NCBI GenBank assembly: GCA_016720905.1
Contig: JADKJT010000030.1
Coordinates: 124,001-188,000, forward strand
Length of the DNA stretch: 64,000 nt
Origin: Gemmatimonadaceae bacterium
GTDB lineage: Bacteria; Gemmatimonadota; Gemmatimonadetes; Gemmatimonadales; Gemmatimonadaceae
Reading direction: 5' to 3'
The notes below the pieces were generated by a model. The model was not told the origin of the DNA. It did not search any database and was given only the letters and a program-made list of their open reading frames with translations. The position numbers were made by a program, and so were the translations under genes. Shown piece by piece: positions 1 to 9,292 of this stretch (positions within the stretch are counted from its first letter, which is position 1; each line of letters opens with the position of its first letter).

Positions 1-542
1 TCATCTGGACCGACTACCTGAGCACCATCTCGCCAGAATGGGCCGAGAAGGTCGGGCGCGGGAAGTCCGTGAATTGGCCGGTCGGTCTCGGCGGCAAGGG
101 CAACGAGGGCGTCACGCAGCAGATCAAGCAGGTCGAGGGCACGATCGGCTACGTGGAGTTGATCTACGAGCTCGCGAACGACCTGCCCGTCGGCGAGATC
201 AAGAACAAGTCGGGCGCCTTCGTCGCGCCGACCCTCGAGAGCGTGAGCGCGGCCGCGGCCGGCGTCGAGCTCGCCGAGGACACCGACTTCCGCGTCTCGA
301 TCGTCGATGCCGCGGGTGCAGGGGCCTACCCCGTCTCGTCGTTCACCTGGCTCCTCGTCAGCCCCGACGTCGCCGACGTCGACAAGGCCAAGGCCATCAA
401 GGCGTTCCTCACCTGGATGACCGGACCCGAGGCGGCCGCGATGGCGCGCGAACTGCACTATGCGCCGCTCCCGGCTGCCGTGGCTGAGCGCGTGAAGGCT
501 CGGATCGCGACGCTCAAGGGCGCAGGACGGGTGCTTCCCTGA
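1..542 (+). CDS. pstS: Phosphate ABC transporter substrate-binding protein PstS, C-terminal part
   Basis: This is the 3' portion of a PstS gene that starts before the window; the reading frame begins at base 3. PstS is the exported phosphate-binding component of the PstSCAB uptake system. The visible 179 residues contain the family pattern NWPVGLGGKGNEGV, then GTIGYVELIYE, and a YPVSSFTWLLV strand near the C terminus. All of these also appear in the second PstS at 5496-6590, so the call is firm. The stop (540-542) abuts the start of pstC. Signal peptide and phosphate-binding N-terminal residues are outside the window. Confidence 0.93.
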   Translation, partial: IWTDYLSTISPEWAEKVGRGKSVNWPVGLGGKGNEGVTQQIKQVEGTIGYVELIYELANDLPVGEIKNKSGAFVAPTLESVSAAAAGVELAEDTDFRVSIVDAAGAGAYPVSSFTWLLVSPDVADVDKAKAIKAFLTWMTGPEAAAMARELHYAPLPAAVAERVKARIATLKGAGRVLP

Positions 543-1490
543 AGACCAAGCCGGTCACCCTATCGGGTAGGTCGAAGGGTGACACGCTCTTCAAGTGGCT
601 GCTGATCGCGGCCGCCTGCACAATCCCTGCGCTGCTTCTGGCTTTGCTGGCGGAACTGACGCGGGGCGCACTACCCGCGGTCGGTCGTTTCGGGCTGGGA
701 TTCATCACATCCTCCACCTGGGACCCGGTCGCGGGGCACCTTCGGGGCCTGGCCGGCGATCTTCGGTACGTTGCTCACGTCCTTCCTCGCGCTCGCGATG
801 GCCGTGCCGCTCGCGCTCGGCGTCGCCATCTATCTCACCGAGTTCGCGCCGGGGCGCATCCGCCAGCCGATCGCGACGGTGATCGAGCTGCTCGCGGCGA
901 TCCCGAGCGTCGTCTACGGCATGTGGGGCATCTTCGTCCTCATCCCGTTCCTGACGACGTGGGTCTATCCGGTGCTCGAGGCGCGCCTCGGGTTCCTCCG
1001 CTTTTTCCGGGCCCGATCTATGGTCCGTCGGTACTCTCCGCGGCGATGATCCTGACGATCATGATCGTGCCGTTCATCATGTCGGTCTCGCGCGAGGTGC
1101 TGCTCGCGGTGCCGGCCGGTCAGCGCGAGGCCGCGCTCGCCCTCGGGGCGACGCGCTGGGAGGCGGTGAGCACCGCCATCGTCCCCTACGCCAAGTCGGG
1201 GATCATCGGCGCCGTCATCCTCGGACTCGGCCGCGCGCTCGGCGAGACGATGGCCGTGACGATGCTGATCGGCAACCGGCATGAGGTCGCGGCCTCGCTC
1301 TTCGCGCCCGGCTATTCCATGGCGGCCGTGATCGCCAACGAGTTCGCGGACGCCGCCGGCGGACCGATCCACGAGTCGGCGCTGATCTACATGGCACTGC
1401 TGCTCTTCGGCGTGACCGTGCTGATCAATGCCGCCGCCCGCCTGATGATCTGGCGTGTGTCGCGCGGACGCGGGAACGCATGCCTCGTGA
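539..1490 (+). CDS. pstC: Phosphate ABC transporter permease PstC, interrupted by frameshifts
   Basis: PstC is one of the two membrane-spanning subunits of the Pst phosphate importer. The protein can be followed in pieces: frame 2 from about 539 to 735 (KWLLIAAACTIPALLLALLAEL, then FITSSTWDPVAG), frame 3 from about 738 to 1005 (FGALxxAIFGTLLTSF-like start, then GVAIYLTEFAPG, IPSVVYGMWG), and frame 2 again from about 1008 (GPIYGPSVLSAAMIL, then the EAALALGATRWEA loop and GLGRALGETMAVTMLIGN, the conserved permease signature). The breaks lie in G/C- and T-rich runs (near 735 and 1004). A third shift near the end would bring in the TGA at 1488-1490, which overlaps a possible pstA ATG at 1480. No ATG is visible at the start; CTG 539 follows the pstS stop. 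Either a pseudogene or, more likely, indel errors. Confidence 0.85.
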
Positions 1491-1529
1491 CCATGCGCTC
1501 GCGCGATCCGCCGCGGCAAGTCACGGCTC

Positions 1530-2336
1530 ATGGTGTCGCTCATGGGCGTCGCCGTGGTGCTGGCGGTGCTGCCGCTCTTCCTGATCCTCGGCTCGCTCAT
1601 CCTGAAGGGCGCCTCGTCGCTCTCATTCGGCTTCTTCGTCAACCGGCCCGTGCCGGTCGGCGAGACCGGCGGCGGCGTCGCGCACGCCATCAATGGCACG
1701 CTCTTGATTGTCGGCGTGGCCTCGTTGGTTGGCGTGCCGTTGGGCATCGCCGCCGGACTCTACGCCAGCGAGTATCGCGGCACGCGGCTCGCCTGGATCA
1801 CCCGCTTCGTCGCTGACGTGCTGAACGGCACGCCGTCCATCGTCGTCGGGCTGCTGGCCTGGACCTGGGTGGTCGCCACGCAGCGGCATTTCTCCGCGCT
1901 GGCGGGCTCGTTCGCCCTCGCGTTCCTGATGATTCCGATGGTGATGCGCACCACCGAGGAGCTGGTTCGCCTGGTGCCCGACTCGCTGCGCGAGGCGGCG
2001 CTCGCGCTTGGGTACACCCGCTGGCGCACCACGCTCGTGGTCGTGCTGCGCACCGCGTTGCCGGGCATCGTCACGGGGTCACTCTTGTCCGTTGCCCGCA
2101 TCGCCGGGGAAACGGCCCCGCTCCTCTTCACCGCTCTCGGCTCGGAGTATTTTTCGTTCGACCTGGACCGGCCGATGGCCGCGCTTCCCCTGGTGGTGTA
2201 CAAGTATGCCACCGGACCATATCCAGAGTGGCACAAGCTGGCGTGGACCGCATCGCTGGTCCTGATCCTGGTCGTGCTCGTGCTCAGCATTGCGGCGCGA
2301 CTTGCCACCCGCCAGCGGTTCGGTCGCCGTGACTGA
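1530..2336 (+). CDS. pstA: Phosphate ABC transporter permease PstA
   Basis: PstA is the second inner-membrane permease of the phosphate importer. The 268 residues show about six hydrophobic segments, an LNGTPSIVVGLLAW segment typical of PstA, and the cytoplasmic EAA-type loop (REAALALGYTRWRTT) that contacts the ATPase, followed by ARIAGETAPLLFTALG. The chosen ATG at 1530 lies in an open frame that extends upstream only to 1491. A second ATG at 1480, one frame away, would give a more usual N terminus if one base were corrected near 1520. So the true start may be 1480 and the 5' end may be damaged as in pstC. It overlaps the GTG of pstB by 8 bases. Confidence 0.92.
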   Translation: MVSLMGVAVVLAVLPLFLILGSLILKGASSLSFGFFVNRPVPVGETGGGVAHAINGTLLIVGVASLVGVPLGIAAGLYASEYRGTRLAWITRFVADVLNGTPSIVVGLLAWTWVVATQRHFSALAGSFALAFLMIPMVMRTTEELVRLVPDSLREAALALGYTRWRTTLVVVLRTALPGIVTGSLLSVARIAGETAPLLFTALGSEYFSFDLDRPMAALPLVVYKYATGPYPEWHKLAWTASLVLILVVLVLSIAARLATRQRFGRRD

Positions 2337-3095
2337 CGCGACCGCGCGCATCCGGACCGAGGGACTGACGGCGCGCTACGGCGCATTCGCCGCGGTGACG
2401 GACGTCTCCCTGTCCTTCGCCACGAATCAGGTTCATGCGCTGATCGGACCATCCGGGTGCGGCAAGTCGACGTTCCTGCGGACCATTAACCGCATGCACG
2501 AGACGGTACCCGGTACGTGGATTGACGGCCGGGTCATGCTCGACGGACAGGATATCTATGCGCCGGACGTGTCGCCGGTGCGCTTGCGCCGCCGCATTGG
2601 TATGGTGTTCCAGAAGCCGACGCCGTTTCCCTTCATGTCGATCGCGGACAACGTGGCAGCGGGTCTGGTTATGGACCGGACGCTGTCCAAAGCGCGCGTC
2701 GCCGAGGTCGTCGAGCGTTCGCTGAGGCGGGCGGCGCTGTGGGAAGAGGTCAAGGACCGGCTGAACGCCAATGCGATGGCCCTTTCGGGCGGACAGCAGC
2801 AGCGCCTGTGCCTGGCGCGAAGTATTGCGCCGGAACCGGAAGTCATCCTGTTGGATGAACCGACGGCATCGCTCGATCCGCAAGGCACGCAGCGGATCGA
2901 GGAGCTTGTCTTCGATCTGAAGCGGGAGTTCACGATCGTCATCGTAACGCACAACATGCAGCAGGCGGCTCGCGTGTCGGACACGACCAGCTTCTTCTAT
3001 ATGGGAACGATGGTGGAGCATGGCGTGACCAAGCAGATCTTTACGGCTCCGCGTGAGGAACAAACCGAAGCGTACATCACCGGTCGGTTCGGCTG

Positions 3096-3096
<1 letters not shown>
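2329..3096 (+). CDS. pstB: Phosphate ABC transporter ATP-binding protein PstB (first copy)
   Basis: PstB is the cytoplasmic ATPase that powers phosphate import. This 255-residue protein has a Walker A GPSGCGKST (about residues 41-49), a Q-loop in GMVFQKPTPFP, the ABC signature LSGGQQQR (about 153), Walker B VILLDEPT and the H-loop VTHNMQQAARV. It ends with the PstB-typical YITGRFG. The GTG at 2329 is preferred over a TTG at 2290 because it gives the usual short N terminus and an 8-base overlap with pstA, suggesting translational coupling. It overlaps by one base with a second, different pstB (3096), so this operon encodes two PstB paralogues. Confidence 0.95.
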
Positions 3097-3872
<776 letters not shown>

Positions 3873-3876
<4 letters not shown>

Positions 3877-4220
3877 CCGAGACGCACAGGCATTTTCACG
3901 AGGAACTCGCGGACGTGCGCTCGCGGCTTGTCGCAATGTCGGGCGCGGCCGAGACGGCGCTGGCGCTGGCAGTCGATGCGCTGCTCTCGCGCGATGACGA
4001 GAAGGCGCAGCGCGTCATCCTGGTGATCGGGAGATCGACCCGGGAAGTCGATATCGAGGAGCGGTGTATCTCGCTGCTGGCGCTCCAGCAGCCCATGGCG
4101 CGCGACCTTCGCACGATTACGTCGGCCATGCGCATTGCCAACGATCTGGAGCGCGTTGGCGAGCACGCCGTCAACATCGCGCAGTCGGCGATGCGGGTTT
4201 CCAATGTATCAACCGGATGA
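3873..4220 (+). pseudogene. phoU: PhoU, 3'-truncated upstream copy
   Basis: This fragment encodes the first half of PhoU, starting MTETHRHFHEELADVR with an ATG that overlaps the pstB stop by four bases. It follows the family through LERVGEHAVNIAQSAMR. At about 4204 it breaks into duplicated pstB sequence and ends out of context after VSNVSTG. It also lacks three bases relative to the second copy around 4021-4045 (VILVIGRSTREV against VILGDREIDTREV), spread over two sites. It does show what the native phoU start looks like, which is damaged in the downstream copy. Probably an assembly product. Confidence 0.85.
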
Positions 4221-4813
4221 ACGATCTGGTCACGGATTCGCGCGTGTCCGGCGAGTTGATGGTGGAAGGCCGAACGCGTGTGGGGCGGGACTGGACCTGG
4301 TCGCCCATCGACAACGCGTCGGCATGGTCTTTCAGCGACCCAATCCCTTTCCCCAAGTCGATCTACGACAACGTCGCCTACGGGCCAGCGCTCAACGCGT
4401 TGGTGCGCCCCGCCGAGTTGCCCGACGTGGTGGAGCGCTGTTTGCGTCGCGCGGCGCTCTGGGATGAGGTGAAGGACCGCCTTGCTCAGCCGGCCACGGG
4501 GTTGTCGGGCGGCCAACAGCAACGACTGTGCATCGCGCGCGCGCTGGCCAATGCGCCGACCGTGCTGCTGATGGATGAACCCTGCTCGGCGCTCGACCCG
4601 ATCGCCACGCAGAAAGTCGAAGAGTTGATCTTTGAGTTGAAGCAGGACTACACAATCGTTATCGTGACCCACAATATGCAGCAGGCGGCGCGTGTCGCGG
4701 CCCGCACCGGATTCTTCGATGCCGGGCGCCTGGTGGAGATGGGCGACACGCAGCAGATCTTCACGCCGCAGCACGAGCGTACCGAAGACTACATCACCGG
4801 GAGATTCGGATGA
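4205..4813 (+). pseudogene. pstB: PstB, 5'-truncated duplicate copy
   Basis: This is the duplicated C-terminal three quarters of the second PstB. It lacks the Walker A region, which stays with the upstream copy. A base is missing near 4273 and an extra C is present near 4353, so about 27 residues between them are read out of frame before the sequence returns to SIYDNVAYGP. From there LSGGQQQR, VLLMDEPCSALDP, HNMQQAARV and YITGRFG are intact. The stretch KVEELIFELKQDY here gives the undamaged version of the frameshift site in the first copy. It cannot make a working ATPase as written. Confidence 0.85.
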
Positions 4814-5486
4814 CCGGACGCACCGGCATTTTCACGAGGAACTCGCGGACGTGCGCTCGCGGCTTGTCGCAATGTCGGGCGCGGCCGAGACGGCGCTGGC
4901 GCTGGCAGTCGATGCACTGCTCTCGCGCGATGACGAGAAGGCGCAGCGCGTCATCCTGGGTGATCGGGAGATCGACACCCGGGAAGTCGATATCGAGGAG
5001 CGGTGTATCTCGCTGCTTGCGCTCCAGCAGCCCATGGCGCGCGACCTTCGCACGATTACGTCGGCCATGCGCATTGCCAACGATCTGGAGCGCGTTGGCG
5101 ATCACGCCGTCAACATCGCGCAGTCGGCGATGCGGGTTTCCAAGGCCCGGCCCATCGTGCCGGAGCCGGAAATCGTCGAAATGGCCCGTCTCACCAGAAA
5201 GATGCTGGCCGACGCCATTGACGCCTTCATTCACGGCGATCCGGCAGCGGGACGTGAGATCTGCCGGCGGGACGACCAGGTCGATGCGCTGAATCGCTCG
5301 GTGTTCCGGATACTGCTGACGCACATGATGGAGAATCCGCAGATGATCAGCACGGGTATGGAGCTCCTCCTGGTCTCCAGGAATCTCGAACGCGTTGCGG
5401 ATCTCGCGACCAATGTAGCCGAAGGCGTGGTCTTTCTCGTTGAGGGGAAGTCCATCAAGCATCATGCCGAGGATGGGGGCGAGTAG
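4811..5486 (+). CDS. phoU: Phosphate-signalling complex protein PhoU (full-length copy, damaged start)
   Basis: PhoU is the cytoplasmic helical protein that links the Pst transporter to the PhoR kinase and represses the Pho regulon when phosphate is plentiful. The sequence shows two similar three-helix halves, each with the metal-contacting pattern: NDLERVGDHAVNIAQ in the first and RNLERVADLATNVAEGVVF in the second. The expected ATG near 4810 is one base out of frame with the rest, because this copy lacks a base relative to the copy at 3873. The first in-frame ATG is at 4872. The intact protein would be about 225 residues, the usual family length. Confidence 0.9.
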
Positions 5487-5495
5487 GACGCGCCT

Positions 5496-6590
5496 TCAAG
5501 GACGATTCGCTGGTGTCGCCCCCAGCGTGTTGAGCAGCTCAAGGACCCGGGTGGCGGTCACCGTCGGCAGCGCGACATAACCCAGACTGGCCGCAACGTC
5601 ACCGCCGTCTGTCAGGGCCCAACGGAGGAAGTCCGCCAGCTGCCGTGACTTCTCCGTTCCAATGCGTTGTGGCGAAATCAGCATCCACGTGAACGATGCG
5701 ATGGGGTAGGACTGATCGCCGGGCGCGTTCACGAGTGACCAGCGCAAATCGGACCGCGGCCCCGCCAGACTCATGACGCCTGCCGCCGCCGAGGCAATTT
5801 CGAATGCCATCGGTGCGATGAACCGTCCGGATCGATTGCGCACCCGTGCCACCGGCAGGCGGTTCTGGCGCGCATAGACAACTTCCAGGTAGCCGATCGA
5901 TCCCGCGGTCTGCTTCACCTGACCGGCCACGCCCTCGTTTCCCCGACCTCCAATTCCCACTGGCCAGCGGACGTCTCTTCCGCGCCCGGGTCCGGCGAGC
6001 CATCGTGGACTGACGGCCGCGAGGTACTCGCTGAAGATATAGGATGTCCCGCTTTCGTCGGAGCGATGCACGACCTGCACCGTGTCGGCCGGCAGCGGCG
6101 CGTCAGGATTGAGCGCGCGTATCCGGCCGTCGTTCCATGTGGTGATTCGGCCGAGAAAGATGTCGGCCAGGACGTCACCGGACAGATTGAGCGGATGACG
6201 GGCAAGGCCCGGGAGATTGTACGTGACGGCGACGGCACCCATCACCGTGGGAATATGCATGATCGGCGTTGACGATCGCGCCAGCTCCTCATCCGTCATG
6301 GGCGCATCCGTGGCGCCGAAATCGACGGTACCGTCCATCACCTGTCGAATGCCGCCCCCCGAGCCGATCGAGAGATAGTTGATGCGGACATTCGTGCGCT
6401 GCGCGTACTCGTTGAACCAACGCGCATAGATCGGATACGGGAACGTCGCCCCAGCGCCCGTAAGGTCGACGCGCGTGCTGCCGGCGGGCGACTCGCCGAC
6501 CGAGTCGATTCGTCCCGCGGCCTCTTGGGAAGTGGCACAGGCGCCGAGCAGAAGGGCCGTGACGCCCAGGCAATTCCGGAGCAACCGCAT
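5496..6590 (-). CDS. pstS: Second phosphate-binding lipoprotein PstS
   Basis: A 364-residue PstS paralogue. A signal peptide ends in a lipobox (LLLGAC), so it should be a membrane-anchored lipoprotein. Family motifs are visible: the N-terminal GAGATFPYPIYARWF, the SIGSGGGIRQ phosphate-binding loop, DFGATDAPM, and HRSDESGTSYIFSEYL, followed by WPVGIGGRGNEGV. The start ATG (6588-6590) has a strong ribosome site GGAGGA at 6596-6601. That site lies just after the stop of the upstream lipoprotein gene (6605), so the two are probably one operon. It faces phoU convergently with only nine bases between stops. Relative to the PstS at the window start it is a diverged paralogue. Confidence 0.95.
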   Translation of the reverse strand: MRLLRNCLGVTALLLGACATSQEAAGRIDSVGESPAGSTRVDLTGAGATFPYPIYARWFNEYAQRTNVRINYLSIGSGGGIRQVMDGTVDFGATDAPMTDEELARSSTPIMHIPTVMGAVAVTYNLPGLARHPLNLSGDVLADIFLGRITTWNDGRIRALNPDAPLPADTVQVVHRSDESGTSYIFSEYLAAVSPRWLAGPGRGRDVRWPVGIGGRGNEGVAGQVKQTAGSIGYLEVVYARQNRLPVARVRNRSGRFIAPMAFEIASAAAGVMSLAGPRSDLRWSLVNAPGDQSYPIASFTWMLISPQRIGTEKSRQLADFLRWALTDGGDVAASLGYVALPTVTATRVLELLNTLGATPANRP

Positions 6591-6604
6591 CGTATTCCTC
6601 CAGC

Positions 6605-7258
6605 CTAGAGGCGGTTGGCGTAGCCCAGGAACTTGAACCGACCCTGATGTTCGATGATTGAGCCGAACAGGCGATCCTCAACGACATGTCCATTCGTCAG
6701 CCGTACACGTACAGAGCAGTCGGTATATACCAGACTGGTGGACGTTGTGTCACTTGGCGCCGGACATTTCACCAGAATCAGTTGGAAGGGTGAGCCGCCG
6801 AATCGGGCGAACAGCTGGCGCGCACCGCCGTCGGAGTTGTCCAGAATCTGCCCCCACAGCAACTGTGGCGGCGCTTCGTACGGAGGCTTGCTCAGTCGTG
6901 ATCCGGGATAGTACAACCACGCAAACTCTGCCCGGTCGATGGTCATGCGGTTCAGCGACGCCGTGTCGCGCGTGGCGACCGCGCGCGCCCAGCGCGTGAC
7001 CAACCCGTCAATGGACGCGCTGGCGTGCCGGAGCGAATCGGGAGGCTCCGCCACATCGACCTGAAAGCGCTGCAGCTGTTCGGCAATCGGATGAATGGAG
7101 TCGACGGTGCCCCCGGCCGCCACCACATCGCGAACATGAGCGGCCTGTGAGTCTGCGGCCGACGAGTTGGTGTCGCGCGGTGAGCAGGCGCTCACCACAA
7201 GCGCATAGGCCGTGCAGAGCGAGGCGAGAAGGCGCAGGGAGTCACGACAGCGATTCAT
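6605..7258 (-). CDS. Uncharacterised lipoprotein upstream of pstS
   Basis: I do not recognise this 217-residue protein. It has a signal peptide with a lipobox (ALVVSAC, cysteine about residue 25), then a low-complexity linker and a mixed alpha/beta domain. A helical start (DGLVTRWARAVATRDTASLNRM) is followed by SPFQLILVKCPAP and two strands ending EHQGRFKFLGYANRL, reminiscent of small NTF2-like or nutrient-binding folds, but this is only a guess. It lies 14 bases upstream of pstS (5496-6590) on the same strand and downstream of two hairpins, so it is probably expressed with that gene and may serve phosphate acquisition in the envelope. Confidence 0.8.
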   Translation of the reverse strand: MNRCRDSLRLLASLCTAYALVVSACSPRDTNSSAADSQAAHVRDVVAAGGTVDSIHPIAEQLQRFQVDVAEPPDSLRHASASIDGLVTRWARAVATRDTASLNRMTIDRAEFAWLYYPGSRLSKPPYEAPPQLLWGQILDNSDGGARQLFARFGGSPFQLILVKCPAPSDTTSTSLVYTDCSVRVRLTNGHVVEDRLFGSIIEHQGRFKFLGYANRL

Positions 7259-7283
7259 GGGGCTGGAATGATGAGGGAAGTAC

Positions 7284-7320
7284 GAACGGTTGGCGCCGTA
7301 CCATACGGTGCCAACCGTTC
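7284..7320. other. Inverted repeat (17-bp arms, 3-nt loop) between lipoprotein genes
   Basis: Arms 7284-7300 and 7304-7320 pair over 17 bases with one C/T mismatch, around the loop CCA. It sits 25 bases upstream of the lipoprotein start at 7258 (minus strand). It could be a second terminator element, an mRNA-stabilising hairpin in the leader, or an operator. Confidence 0.6.
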
Positions 7321-7342
7321 AAGGCTCTTCCGGCAAGCGATC

Positions 7343-7376
7343 GGGCCGACAGGGCGGATTGGCGCCCTGTCGGCCC
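7343..7376 (-). terminator. Hairpin terminator after the beta-helix lipoprotein gene
   Basis: A perfect 14-bp inverted repeat (7343-7356 with 7363-7376) with a six-base loop. It lies nine bases beyond the stop codon of the minus-strand gene 7385-9124. No clear T run follows, so termination is inferred from position and stem strength. Confidence 0.65.
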
Positions 7377-7384
7377 CGCACACG

Positions 7385-9124
7385 CTAGTTGCGGGTGTAG
7401 CTGGTCCAGTTCGCCCACCACTTCGTACCACCTGGGGCGGCGGCGCCGCGATAGGCGGTTGGTGTAATAAACGTTCCCACGCGCGCCGCGATGCGCGGGT
7501 CGGCCGTAAAGCTGCTCAGGCCACCGGTGGCAATCGGGGAACTCGCCGACGGTGACCAATCGAAGTCGGCTCCCGTGGTCGTTGCCGAACCTGCGGGCAG
7601 TGCCGTGAACAGGCTGGCGGCCGTCACCGATCCCGCCGCGACGGTGATATTCGCGTTGCGGGCACTGAAGGCGGACTCCTGTCCGAAATTGGTGCCCGTG
7701 GGATCAAAGATCACACCGGTGTTCTGGGTGCCGTTGTCGGCGAAATACAGGTTGCGGGCGATCAGCGAGTCGACCACAAACCGGTTGTTGGACGTCGAGT
7801 CGCGCAACGAGATGGCCTGTCGCGGCCAGCGTGCGACCACACCGTTCAGGTAGTAGCCGCCCGTGCCACGACGGAGCACCATGCCCACGCCGCCGTTGGT
7901 CGGAGTCGTCTGGGTGCTGCCGACACCGATCACCGTGAAATTGGCAAAGAGGTTCATGGTGTACAGCCCGTCGTCGCGACCGGAGCTCTGGGCATTCGCG
8001 CCGGATGGCGCCGTGCATCCGCCACCATTGCAGCCGTCCACTTCGAAGCCTTGCGGATCGGCCGAGATCGCGCCGGCGCCGGCGCGCGGCGTGAGGAACG
8101 TCGACTGATAGGCGATCAGGAACTGGTTGCGACCGCTGTATCCCTCGGAGGTATCGAAGTGATCGTCTCCCGCCTCATACGAGACGAGGTACTTGCCGTC
8201 CACGGTGCCGCCAAACCATTCGAATGAATCGTCGAGCCCGGCCACCGACTGGAGGTATTCGAACGTCGTGCCCCGGCCGACTGCCGCGAACGTGAAGGAG
8301 TTGAGTTCGTTGTCCGGCAAGGTGGCGTAGCCCGCGAATTCCACGCGCACGTATCGCAGTGTGCCGCTGTTGTCCGCGTCATTGGTGCCACCGGTGTACA
8401 CGATGCCGTTGGGATCGGCCCCGACGACTGATCCGTTGGAGCCCTCGATGATAATGCTCCCCGAGCGGTTATTGCGCGCGTTGCCCACGATGACCAGTCC
8501 ACCCCAGTCGCCTGGCGAGCGATTGCCAGCGCTCCGCTGTGACGTGAACACAACCGGCTGCGTCTCGGTGCCGTTGGCCACGATGCGCGCGCCGCGCAAA
8601 ATGAACAGCGCCGAGCCAAGCGCGGTCGTGTCGCCGACCAACTTGGTCCCCGCGTTGATCGTCAGGGTGGCACCGCTGTTCACGTACACAAATCCACGGA
8701 TGACGTAGTTCGTATCGGGGGTGAGTGTGCGGTTCGCGGCGATCGACCCGCTGAGGACAATCGTGGGGTTCGCGGTCAGGCTATAGGCGACCGTGGCACT
8801 GCTCGAGCCACCGGACGTTACGGCCGCAGGCGACCCCGTCACCGTGGCATTGTATTTGGTGACACCGACGGTCACCTGTGCGGCCGCCACCGTGTAGCTG
8901 CCGGCGTCGACCGAGAGCGTCTGCGTCGCCGTCAGATTCTGCGAGAAAGAACTCGGGCCGGTCACCGAGACGCCGGCATTGGTGCCCGTCGGCAGGCCGG
9001 AGATTGTCACGGTCAGCGAGCCCTTCGCCGGCGGCGTCACCGGGTCGTCGCTGCCACACGCCGTAAGCGCCAAGACGGCGGCTGTAGCAGCGACGAATGC
9101 GCGAATGCGCAGAGACATCGTCAT
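7385..9124 (-). CDS. Exported beta-helix-type lipoprotein, candidate phosphate-regulon surface protein
   Basis: A 579-residue protein with a signal peptide and lipobox (VLALTACGSDDP). After a short beta domain (about 30-125) it has a long region with the rhythm of a right-handed parallel beta-helix: GFVYVNSGATLTINAGTKL, RGARIVANGTETQPVVFTS, WGGLVIVGNARNN, RYVRVEFAGY, GLDDSFEWFGGTVDGKYLVS. A cysteine pair (VDGCNGGGCTAP) may form a disulfide. The ATG at 9122-9124 was chosen because AGGAAA precedes it and it gives a compact signal peptide. It is downstream of the TonB receptor gene, whose similar exported partners in other bacteria often respond to phosphate starvation. Function is inferred from neighbours only. 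Confidence 0.82.
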   Translation of the reverse strand: MTMSLRIRAFVAATAAVLALTACGSDDPVTPPAKGSLTVTISGLPTGTNAGVSVTGPSSFSQNLTATQTLSVDAGSYTVAAAQVTVGVTKYNATVTGSPAAVTSGGSSSATVAYSLTANPTIVLSGSIAANRTLTPDTNYVIRGFVYVNSGATLTINAGTKLVGDTTALGSALFILRGARIVANGTETQPVVFTSQRSAGNRSPGDWGGLVIVGNARNNRSGSIIIEGSNGSVVGADPNGIVYTGGTNDADNSGTLRYVRVEFAGYATLPDNELNSFTFAAVGRGTTFEYLQSVAGLDDSFEWFGGTVDGKYLVSYEAGDDHFDTSEGYSGRNQFLIAYQSTFLTPRAGAGAISADPQGFEVDGCNGGGCTAPSGANAQSSGRDDGLYTMNLFANFTVIGVGSTQTTPTNGGVGMVLRRGTGGYYLNGVVARWPRQAISLRDSTSNNRFVVDSLIARNLYFADNGTQNTGVIFDPTGTNFGQESAFSARNANITVAAGSVTAASLFTALPAGSATTTGADFDWSPSASSPIATGGLSSFTADPRIAARVGTFITPTAYRGAAAPGGTKWWANWTSYTRN

Positions 9125-9224
9125 CGGGTTTCCTGTGTTGTGGAGAGTGAGCGGCCAATCGATGAAGGTGACTGTGCCGTCTCCATAGAAGCACACGGAT
9201 GTGGTGACACGGTCAGTAACGCGT

Positions 9225-9263
9225 CACGGTCGTGTCACGCGCACCTGGCGCGACACGACCGTG
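9225..9263 (-). terminator. Inverted repeat after the TonB receptor gene
   Basis: Arms 9225-9236 and 9252-9263 are perfect 12-base complements (CACGGTCGTGTC / GACACGACCGTG) around a 15-base GC-rich loop. The element is 30 bases beyond the stop of the receptor gene at 9293 and before the next minus-strand gene, so it is likely a terminator or processing hairpin. Confidence 0.6.
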
Positions 9264-9292
9264 AGACACCGCGTCGACGTCCGCGGCGGAAA

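Noticed and set aside
644..1816. One long open frame combining pstC and pstA region
   Set aside because: Only parts of it read as PstC; the tail from about 1491 is out of frame with PstA, so it is a by-product of frameshifts.
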